Made by a program: the position numbers and the translations under genes | Notes under the pieces: model-generated | The model's input: only the letters and a program-made list of their open reading frames with translations | Told to the model about the DNA's origin: nothing | The model's database searches: none | Shown here: one piece after another, positions 1 through 5,551 of the stretch | Layout: each line of letters opens with the position of its first letter | How positions within the stretch are numbered: position 1 is the stretch's first letter | NCBI GenBank assembly: GCA_964565665.1 | Contig: CAZMFZ010000163.1 | Location: forward strand, 1 to 5,551 | DNA length: 5,551 nucleotides | Direction of reading: 5' to 3' | Source of the DNA: CAZMFZ01 sp964565665 | Lineage (GTDB): Bacteria > Bacteroidota > Bacteroidia > Cytophagales > UBA9547

Positions 1-1584
1 GTGTATTTATCTTATTTTAAGGATGTAACAATCGAAAGTGTATATGAAAATAAAAAAAGAACATTTACATTTAATAATTCATTTGAAAAGAAAAACAATA
101 AAGTTGTAGATGTGAGTAATATTCCTTCAGGTTCAATTCTTTCATTTGCAACATACACAAAAAACAATATAAATACCTATGATTATGTAAGAGCTACTTC
201 TATTCAAAAAGCACTGATTACTCACTTTTTTCCCAAATTTCACGCCTTAAAAACTCAAGAAAGAGACTTTGAAATTGTAATAAATGTTACCGTAGACGAA
301 GAAAACCCTAGTAACAAATTTTATTCTGATACACAAAAAATAACTGCCGATACTTTACTTAATTTAGAAACAGAAAGTTTTCCAGGCATAGAACTTTTTG
401 GAGATTTATTGTTATACTTTAGCGTAAAACAAACTTTTGATAACGCACCAATCATTACTGCTATTTGTGCTGAAGGTAGAACGATACCTCTCACGAATTT
501 GATACCACAAGAAAATATTCCGCAAGGCTACGATTTAGTTTTCCTTCTTTACTCTAAATATTTTGATGGGAAAGTTAATAGTTCAAGACAAAAACTGGAA
601 ATTGAAGAACATGAATTCAAACAAATTAAAAACATATTATTAGACAAAATCGGAGCAATACTCACTAAAAAAATTCCAAGTATAAACGAAAGGAATGAAA
701 ATGCTATTAAATCTTTGGACGATAAATTCCCTCATCTTCAGGGATATTTTAATGAGCCAAGTATTGGATTAATAGACAGGAATAAATCATTAGAATCCGC
801 CCAAAAAAAGTTTTTTCAAGCTCAAAAAGAAACACTAGAAGCGATAGATTTAACAACAGAGCAATATGAAAAATCTTTAGAAGTTTCAGCAAGGGTATTA
901 ACTGAATATATTTTATACAGAAACATTATTATTTCAAAACTCAGTAAAATTGATAAAAATAGTAGCGAAGCTCATATTCATAACCTGATAGCTCCCAAGA
1001 AAAAAAGATATGAAAGCGAGAATTTTGTTAATGATTTATATTCAAATAATGTGTGGCTATTGGATGACAAATATATGTCTTACAACACCATATTAAGTGA
1101 GTTAGAGATGGATAAATTACTTAAAAAGATAGCTATTGATGATTATGAAGAGGATGGCAGTCGACCAGACATAGCTATTGTTTTTTCAAACGACCCAAAT
1201 ACAAGCGAAAAAGTAGATGTAGTAATTGTAGAATTAAAAAAATTAAATCTAAAACTTGAAAGAAAGGTAGACGTGGTTACTCAACTCACATCAAGAGCAA
1301 GAAAATTATTGACAAATTACCCAAATAAAATACAACGCATTTGGTTTTATGGTATAGTCGACATAGACAAGGAGTTTAGATTGCATTTGAAAACCAATGG
1401 TTTCAAAGAATTATATTCAAATGATACAGTTTTGTTTAAACCTACAGAAGTTTATTTAGATGACAAAGTAAGTATTTCGATGGATTTCTATATTCAAACA
1501 TACGATTCGTTAATTAAGGATGCAGAGAAAAGAAATTCTACATTTCTTAAAATTCTTAAGGAAGGTTTTAAAAAGAAAGAATAA
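1..1584 (+). CDS. C-terminal part of a GHKL-ATPase/PD-(D/E)XK nuclease-like protein (5' end outside window)
   Basis: The frame is open from base 1, so the GTG there is probably an internal valine and the gene is 5'-truncated. No ATP-binding motifs are visible. The fragment starts in what looks like the second (ribosomal-S5-like transducer) domain of GHKL ATPases. Marks of this are the block around C156-A-E-G-R160 and Y187-F-D-G-K-V-N-S-S-R196, which I recognise from MutL/Hsp90/MORC-like bacterial proteins. A helical, probably coiled-coil stretch follows at about 262-305. Next come E323-A-H-I-H-N-L-I-A-P332 and N350-V-W-L-L-D-D356, which precede the nuclease-like domain in this family. The domain itself shows R388-P-D390, then V410-E411-L-K413, then Q428-L, matching D...ExK...Q of PD-(D/E)XK nucleases with normal spacing. 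The N-terminal Bergerat-fold ATPase is inferred from family architecture. A role in DNA cleavage or phage defence is plausible but not shown. Base composition is poorer in GC than the neighbours, suggesting transfer. Confidence 0.72.
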   Translation: MYLSYFKDVTIESVYENKKRTFTFNNSFEKKNNKVVDVSNIPSGSILSFATYTKNNINTYDYVRATSIQKALITHFFPKFHALKTQERDFEIVINVTVDEENPSNKFYSDTQKITADTLLNLETESFPGIELFGDLLLYFSVKQTFDNAPIITAICAEGRTIPLTNLIPQENIPQGYDLVFLLYSKYFDGKVNSSRQKLEIEEHEFKQIKNILLDKIGAILTKKIPSINERNENAIKSLDDKFPHLQGYFNEPSIGLIDRNKSLESAQKKFFQAQKETLEAIDLTTEQYEKSLEVSARVLTEYILYRNIIISKLSKIDKNSSEAHIHNLIAPKKKRYESENFVNDLYSNNVWLLDDKYMSYNTILSELEMDKLLKKIAIDDYEEDGSRPDIAIVFSNDPNTSEKVDVVIVELKKLNLKLERKVDVVTQLTSRARKLLTNYPNKIQRIWFYGIVDIDKEFRLHLKTNGFKELYSNDTVLFKPTEVYLDDKVSISMDFYIQTYDSLIKDAEKRNSTFLKILKEGFKKKE

Positions 1585-1858
1585 ATATTTCAATGAACTA
1601 CCAATTAACAAGCCTAATTTTTGGAAATAAAATATACAATCTAAGATTCCCCCTTCGATGTAAATTTGAAAAAGAAGAAGGTTTCTACACCATTTAATCT
1701 GAATTTGGCGGAAAGCCAACTTTGAGAAAGGTTAAATTTTATAAAATCTGTTGTAAATAATATGCTCTTAAAAGCAGAAGAAAAATAATGGATGTATTAG
1801 ATTCTAAAAAGGCATATAAGAATTTAAAGAAAAAAGGATTCAATTACTGCTTTTAGGG
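1585..1858. other. AT-rich gap between converging genes, no convincing gene
   Basis: This stretch separates the 3' ends of the nuclease-like gene and the receptor gene. I see no RNA gene and no convincing terminator. The clearest structure is a 5-bp perfect stem, TTGGC (1705-1709) and GCCAA (1715-1719), around the loop GGAAA; it is not followed by a T-tract. A 22-codon frame runs from ATG 1788 to TAG 1856 on the plus strand, and a frame lacking a start runs from about 1797 down to a stop at 1641-1643 on the minus strand. Either could be decayed coding DNA or chance. The TTTTAG-GG-CTAAAA palindrome at 1851-1864 covers the receptor's stop codon. Confidence 0.5.
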
Positions 1859-4249
1859 CTAAAAACTAGCTGTAATCTTCCCATTTACAAATCTTTGTGA
1901 AAGCGTTTGGGGAATGGCATACTGGCGGTTTTCGAAATCAGAAATCCATATATAAGAAAGCGTATTATTGATGCCCAAAATATTCAGTACTTCTACTCCA
2001 ATGCTGATTGATTCAAAAAATCTACTTGTAGTTCTTTTTTTATCGTTGAATGTAAGCACTTTAGAGAAACCCACATCTAAGCGTCTATAAGGAGTAATTT
2101 CCAAAATATTCCTTTGATTGGGGCTGTTGGGAATGCCAAACGGCAAACCTGTGCCGAAAACCAAGTTTATAAAAACTTTCAGCGAAGGATTGTTAGGAAT
2201 ATTATCTTGAAAAAAACATGCGAACGTAAGCCTTTGGTCCGTTGGTCTGCGAATGAAGCCTTGAGTGCTGCCGTCTACTTTTTCTTTGGTCTGCATTATT
2301 CCCAAGCTAAACCACGATTCTGTGCCCTTAATAAATTCGCCACTTACCCTGAAATCGGCACCTACCGCATAAGCCACAGCAGAATTTTGGGCATAATAGC
2401 GAAGCCTTACATTGTCGATGTCGTATGGCACTACATCCCATAAGTATTTTCCATACAATTCGGAAATTAATTTAAAATCCCGCCCCCAGGCTTTAAATCG
2501 GTAATCTGAACCTGCAATGATATGAACTGCACTTTGGGCTTTCAGGTTGGGATTGATTTGATAATTGAAATTTCGCAATTCTCTATAAAATGGAGGCTGC
2601 CGATAAATGCCAGTTGCCAACCTGAAAACTATATCCTTACGCCATTGAGGTTTGAACGCATATTGAATGCTGGGGCTGATGAGAAACTGCTTGTTCAAAT
2701 CCCACCAACCGAGGCGGGCGCCATAAGTCAAGGTTTGAAAAGTATCTATTTTGTGGGTGCTTTGCATATATCCCGCCAAGCGATTGGTATTGAGGTTGAT
2801 GGTTGATATGGTGGCTGGGGTTAGTTTTATATAATCGAGCGAATCGGAAAAACTGTAATCATATAATTTATCTTCAAAAATTTCTTTCGAATATTTCAAT
2901 CCAAACTCAATTGTGTTTTTCTCGGTGCGATAATAATAACTGCGGTTTTCGGCTGCAAACACATTGGCATGAAGGCTATTGCGACCATAGCGGAAAATGC
3001 TTCCTGCACCTCTGAGGGTAGCACATTTATTCAAATTATCTTGCGAATTGCCATCGGGTTCTACATCGCATAAGCGATAATAAGCATCAAGATTTATGTA
3101 TTCTCGCTCACGGGTATCAAATGCTGAGGCGTAAAATTCAGTTTTTAAATTTCCGGTAGCCCAATGGGTGAGCTTGATGCCATTTTGCCAAGTATCATAA
3201 TTCATTTTCTCGTTTCCCTCAAAATCAACAGTCAACTTCAAAATAGATGCATTAGTGCCAAAACTGCTCTCTGATATATTGGGAATCACCTGATATTCGT
3301 TGCCGGCATAGCTGGTCAAAATTCCCAATGTGGTTCGTTTTTGTATTGGAAAATCTTTTTTCCGATTTGTCAAATCAAAATTCAAATAGCTCTGAAAATC
3401 GTTGAAACTAGGCAAATATTGGCCTTGAGTAGGCAAAGTGTTGAGCAAGTATTTTGAAGTTTTGTTTCTAAATCCTGCCACAAACGATATTCGTTGGTTT
3501 TTGTCTGTACCGCCCAAATGCACAGTGCCACCAAGTAGCCCAATTGAGCCTGAGCCTTCCCATCTGGTAGGTACTTTGTAGCTCACGTTCATTACCGAAG
3601 AGAGTTTGTCGCCATATTTCGATTGCCAACCACCTGAAGAAAATTCTACTGATGATGCCAAATTAGGATTTACAAAACTCAAACCTTCCTGCTGCCCTGA
3701 GCGAACCAAAAAGGGGCGATAAACTTCTATGCCATTTACATAAATTAAGTTTTCATCATAATTTCCACCCCTTACAGAATAGGTAGACGACAGTTCATTG
3801 TTGGAAACCACCCCAGGCAACACTGCCAAAAGTTTATTGAAATCGCCAAACGGAGAGGGGAGCAATACCGCATTTTTGGGGTTTAATAAAGTCATTCCTG
3901 CTTCAGTGCGGGTATCGCGCAGGGCATTGATTTGCACCTCGTTGATTGTTTTGGTATCGGGTTGTAAGCTTATTTCTAATAATTTTGAATCTTGATTTTG
4001 ATTTGAAATGAAAATCGTTTTTGGTTTATAGCCCAAGTATTTCACTTGAATTTTGGCATTGCTATCTACTATAGTTTCCATTGAGAAATAACCATTCTTA
4101 TCGGTCTCTACTGCTTTATTGGTGTTGGTTGCAATTACTGTAGCAAATGCCAGTGGTCTGCCTTTCTCATCACTTACTTTGCCTTTGATAATGGCAGATT
4201 GAGAAAAAACCAAAAACGGGAATAATAAAAAAATCAACTGCTTCACCAT
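1859..4249 (-). CDS. TonB-dependent outer-membrane receptor with N-terminal carboxypeptidase-regulatory-like domain
   Basis: This is a complete 796-residue outer-membrane beta-barrel receptor that would import a ligand using TonB/ExbBD energy. The substrate cannot be read from the sequence. The start ATG (4249-4247) leads into a signal peptide, MVKQL then a hydrophobic run, with cleavage likely near residues 16-18 (VFSQ-S). Residues 19-97 form a CarboxypepD_reg-like/Ig-like domain (G-K-V-S-D-E-K-G-R-P-L-A-F-A-T-V and Y-L-G-Y). The plug domain lies at about 125-225, with the hallmark S158-V-R-G-G then N167-L-I-Y-V-N-G173. The barrel fills the rest and ends in Phe796, the aromatic C-terminus expected for barrel assembly. 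C394 and C409 probably form a disulfide in an extracellular loop. R550-Q-P-P-F-Y-R-E-L-R is a motif I associate with this receptor family in Bacteroidota. No SusD-like lipoprotein is adjacent, so it is not evidently a glycan-uptake SusC. It is transcribed divergently from the TerB-like gene. Confidence 0.93.
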   Translation of the reverse strand: MVKQLIFLLFPFLVFSQSAIIKGKVSDEKGRPLAFATVIATNTNKAVETDKNGYFSMETIVDSNAKIQVKYLGYKPKTIFISNQNQDSKLLEISLQPDTKTINEVQINALRDTRTEAGMTLLNPKNAVLLPSPFGDFNKLLAVLPGVVSNNELSSTYSVRGGNYDENLIYVNGIEVYRPFLVRSGQQEGLSFVNPNLASSVEFSSGGWQSKYGDKLSSVMNVSYKVPTRWEGSGSIGLLGGTVHLGGTDKNQRISFVAGFRNKTSKYLLNTLPTQGQYLPSFNDFQSYLNFDLTNRKKDFPIQKRTTLGILTSYAGNEYQVIPNISESSFGTNASILKLTVDFEGNEKMNYDTWQNGIKLTHWATGNLKTEFYASAFDTREREYINLDAYYRLCDVEPDGNSQDNLNKCATLRGAGSIFRYGRNSLHANVFAAENRSYYYRTEKNTIEFGLKYSKEIFEDKLYDYSFSDSLDYIKLTPATISTINLNTNRLAGYMQSTHKIDTFQTLTYGARLGWWDLNKQFLISPSIQYAFKPQWRKDIVFRLATGIYRQPPFYRELRNFNYQINPNLKAQSAVHIIAGSDYRFKAWGRDFKLISELYGKYLWDVVPYDIDNVRLRYYAQNSAVAYAVGADFRVSGEFIKGTESWFSLGIMQTKEKVDGSTQGFIRRPTDQRLTFACFFQDNIPNNPSLKVFINLVFGTGLPFGIPNSPNQRNILEITPYRRLDVGFSKVLTFNDKKRTTSRFFESISIGVEVLNILGINNTLSYIWISDFENRQYAIPQTLSQRFVNGKITASF

Positions 4250-4417
4250 GAGACAAATAACGCTATTATTCGCAAATTCTTATAATGGAGATTTCCGAGG
4301 ATAAAAAGTATAGAACAATTGCAGTCTATAATCGAATTTTATCAAACCCTTGACTATTCATTGCTTTTTGCACAACTTACAGCTCAAATTATAAGCACTA
4401 TACCAACCAACTATACA
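4250..4417. promoter_or_regulatory. Divergent intergenic region, likely promoters for receptor (-) and TerB-like/AlkB-like pair (+)
   Basis: Two divergent genes need promoters here, so the region is regulatory by position. The best plus-strand match to the Bacteroidota pattern (TTTG, 19-21 bases, TAnnTTTG) is TTTG at 4367-4370, a 19-base spacer, then TATAAGCA at 4390-4397. The second element is a poor match, conserving only TA. It would place transcription initiation just ahead of the GTG at 4418. A TATAAT lies at 4281-4286 without a recognisable partner at the -35 position. No convincing minus-strand promoter was found. If the TTG at 4319 is the true start of the TerB-like gene, the region shrinks to 4250-4318. 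Confidence 0.3.
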
Positions 4418-4780
4418 GTGGCAGAAAATAACAGAAATATTAAAATTGAGCACTTTGAAAATCTGGTAGCCATGGCAGCTGCTGATGGCCACATGGACGA
4501 TGATGAAAAAGAGTTCTTGGCCGAGAAAGCCGAAGAATTTGGCTTAAATCCTGAGGAAATTAAGGAAATTCTCAACAATCCTCATGAATTGACATTTAAG
4601 GTGCCAACCACGCAAGATGAAAAAGAAGAGCAGCTTTCAGATGCGGTTTTTATGGCCATGATAGATGGCGAAATTCATGAAAAGGAATATGCCATGTGCA
4701 TTAATTTTGCCAATAAACTAGGGCTTTCGAATACTGATGTAGATGAAATAATTGCCTTGGCAAAAAGATTATCCTTATAA
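4418..4780 (+). CDS. TerB-like (tellurite-resistance/DjlA-type) small acidic cytoplasmic protein
   Basis: The product is a 120-residue, all-helical, acidic protein of the TerB/DjlA-N-like superfamily. It shows the characteristic tandem motif: A21-A-D23-G-H-M-D-D-D-E30 near the N-terminus and M81-I-D83-G-E85 followed by K89-E90 in the second half. In TerB these conserved acidic residues cluster and are linked to metal binding. There is no signal peptide or membrane segment, so it should be cytoplasmic. Its exact role is unknown; the family is tied to stress-response and membrane-associated complexes, and family names mentioning tellurite do not prove resistance. No other ter genes are visible. 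Start choice is uncertain: the frame is open back to a TTG at 4319 (153 residues). I prefer GTG 4418 because the recognisable domain begins about 10 residues later (E-H-F-E-N-L-V-A-M-A) and a possible promoter lies just upstream. There is no ATG ahead of the domain and no clear ribosome-binding site. Confidence 0.8.
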   Translation: MAENNRNIKIEHFENLVAMAAADGHMDDDEKEFLAEKAEEFGLNPEEIKEILNNPHELTFKVPTTQDEKEEQLSDAVFMAMIDGEIHEKEYAMCINFANKLGLSNTDVDEIIALAKRLSL

Positions 4781-5351
4781 AAGCTCCTCAATTTTGACCT
4801 TACCTGATTTCAGCTACAAATCTGATTTTATTTCCATAGCAATTGCAAATGCCATTTTTGCCACTCTCAAATCAAATATTGAGTGGAAACAGGAAAAAAT
4901 TAGAATATTCGGCAAAGAAGTGCTCGAACCTCGATTGGTGGCTTGGTATGGCGATAAGCCTTATAAATATACAGGCAAATTAATGCTGCCTTTGGCTTGG
5001 ACGGCCTTACTTTTAGATTTGAAAAATACCATTGAGCAATCATCAGGGCATATTTTCAATACTGTATTGTTAAATTATTACAGAAATGGACAAGATAGTA
5101 TGGGTTGGCACAGTGATGATGAACCTGAGCTTGGTCGAAACCCTGTAGTTGCATCATTAAATTTTGGAGAAGCAAGAAAATTTCAATTCAGACTAAAATC
5201 AGATAAAAATACCAAGCATGAAATATGGCTTGAGAATGGCAGCTTGCTGATAATGAAAGGCGACACCCAACATCTTTGGCAACATTCACTTCCCAAATCT
5301 TCCAAAGCAATCGGAGAGCGTATTAATATGACATTCAGATATATACTTTAG
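4752..5351 (+). CDS. AlkB-family 2-oxoglutarate/Fe(II)-dependent dioxygenase (alkylated nucleic-acid repair)
   Basis: The predicted enzyme oxidatively demethylates alkylated bases such as 1-methyladenine and 3-methylcytosine in DNA or RNA, using Fe(II), O2 and 2-oxoglutarate. All signature residues are present: N108-Y-Y110 (2-oxoglutarate contact), H120-S-D122 and H178 (the iron triad), and R190-I-N-M-T-F-R196 (the RxNxTFR 2-oxoglutarate-binding motif). R61-L-V-A-W-Y-G-D68 matches the substrate-side motif of ALKBH2/ALKBH3-like members (compare 'R..A.YGD'), which places it nearer those than E. coli AlkB. At 199 residues it has the usual length for bacterial homologues of this type. It is cytoplasmic, with no signal sequence. 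The TTG start at 4752 overlaps the TerB-like gene by 29 bases, implying translational coupling. Another TTG at 4794 (185 residues) would start 14 bases after the TerB-like stop and fits the conserved region, which begins around L17-P-D. No ATG exists in frame before the conserved core. I leave the gene symbol empty because alkB-type subfamilies differ. Confidence 0.9.
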   Translation: MPWQKDYPYKSSSILTLPDFSYKSDFISIAIANAIFATLKSNIEWKQEKIRIFGKEVLEPRLVAWYGDKPYKYTGKLMLPLAWTALLLDLKNTIEQSSGHIFNTVLLNYYRNGQDSMGWHSDDEPELGRNPVVASLNFGEARKFQFRLKSDKNTKHEIWLENGSLLIMKGDTQHLWQHSLPKSSKAIGERINMTFRYIL

Positions 5352-5551
5352 TGTTTTTGGTAAAAGCGTTTTATTTGCAAATTAATTACTGTATTACTCA
5401 TTATCATTCTCTGTTTCAGCGTTTAATAAGTATAGAATTTTAGTGTGCGATTCAATATGCTTTCTATTATTTGTGCTAAAATATTGCTTAGTATTTAACT
5501 AATTTTTTTGCAGAAATTTTATTTTATTTTTTCTTGATGCCAGCTTTTAAT
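5352..5551. other. AT-rich non-coding right flank
   Basis: Apart from the weak terminator-like hairpin at 5488-5509, I see no gene, RNA, repeat or clear promoter here. At the extreme right edge two minus-strand frames are open into the next sequence: one reads LKAGIKKK then stop (stop at 5524-5526), the other IKSWHQEKIK then stop (5519-5521). Either could be the last codons of a converging gene, but eight to ten codons cannot decide it. Confidence 0.45.
5488..5509 (+). terminator. Weak rho-independent-like terminator downstream of the AlkB-like gene
   Basis: TTAGT (5488-5492) and ACTAA (5498-5502) are perfect inverted repeats around a 5-base loop, immediately followed by seven T residues (5503-5509). 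The layout is that of an intrinsic terminator reading rightward. The stem is short and has only one G-C pair, and it lies 137 bases past the stop codon, so it may be a chance match in AT-rich DNA. Confidence 0.25.

Noticed and set aside
1510..1719. Minus-strand open frame of 69 codons
   Set aside because: It lies largely antisense to the 3' end of the nuclease-like gene and the AT-rich gap, has no recognisable domain, and its hydrophobic content follows from antisense reading of A-rich DNA.
1585..1735. Integron attC-like site (GTTAAAT near 1731 resembling GTTRRRY)
   Set aside because: No matching RYYYAAC core with paired inner boxes was found at the other end, and one degenerate 7-mer is not evidence.
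1788..1856. 22-codon lysine-rich plus-strand frame as a real small gene
   Set aside because: It is too short to carry a recognised domain; an A-rich stretch ahead of the ATG is not diagnostic in such AT-rich DNA.
1763..1861. Long-range RNA stem between about 1766-1776 and 1848-1858 enclosing the small frame
   Set aside because: About eleven pairs including two G-U over a 71-base loop. By rough estimate such a match is expected by chance in a gap this size.
2114..3995. Several plus-strand frames of 65-109 codons
   Set aside because: They lie wholly antisense inside the receptor gene, whose coding sense is unambiguous, and their translations show no family features.
4250..4360. Minus-strand promoter for the receptor (TTTG, 19 bases, then TGCAATTG)
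   Set aside because: The second element matches only four of six defined positions of the Bacteroidota consensus, so it is not distinguishable from background.
5519..5551. 3' end of a minus-strand gene entering from the right edge (LKAGIKKK-stop or IKSWHQEKIK-stop)
   Set aside because: Only eight to ten codons are visible and two frames compete, so a gene cannot be claimed; sequence to the right would settle it.
1..5551. CRISPR array, tRNA, rRNA or insertion sequence
   Set aside because: No regularly spaced repeats, tRNA-like cloverleaf, rRNA segment, transposase or flanking terminal inverted repeats were seen on either strand.

Overview
The window looks like chromosomal DNA of a Bacteroidota (Cytophagia/Flavobacteriia-like) bacterium. 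The evidence is an AT-rich sequence, few Shine-Dalgarno-like sites ahead of the genes, and a large outer-membrane receptor with the carboxypeptidase-regulatory-like N-terminal domain typical of that phylum. I cannot name a genus.

Layout: (1) 1-1584, plus strand: the C-terminal 527 residues of a larger protein cut by the left edge. It appears to be a GHKL (MutL/Hsp90/MORC-like) ATPase fused to a C-terminal PD-(D/E)XK nuclease-type domain, an architecture often found in defence or restriction islands. (2) 1585-1858: a 274-base AT-rich gap with no convincing gene. (3) 1859-4249, minus strand: a complete TonB-dependent outer-membrane receptor of 796 residues. (4) 4250-4417: a divergent intergenic and promoter region. 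(5) 4418-4780, plus strand: a small acidic TerB-like protein. (6) 4752-5351, plus strand: an AlkB-family 2-oxoglutarate/Fe(II) dioxygenase overlapping or abutting the TerB-like gene. (7) 5352-5551: about 200 bases of AT-rich non-coding sequence with one weak terminator-like hairpin.

How the genes relate: the TerB-like and AlkB-like genes are the only likely operon. They are co-directional and overlap or nearly touch, and both lack an ATG start. The receptor is transcribed away from them and is an independent unit with no SusD-like partner in view. The first gene converges on the receptor gene and is visibly more AT-rich in sampled stretches (about 22-35% GC, against about 40-48% for the others). 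That fits an accessory, horizontally acquired gene sitting beside housekeeping genes. The main item for a second look is this truncated ATPase-nuclease, whose N-terminus and upstream partners lie outside the window.
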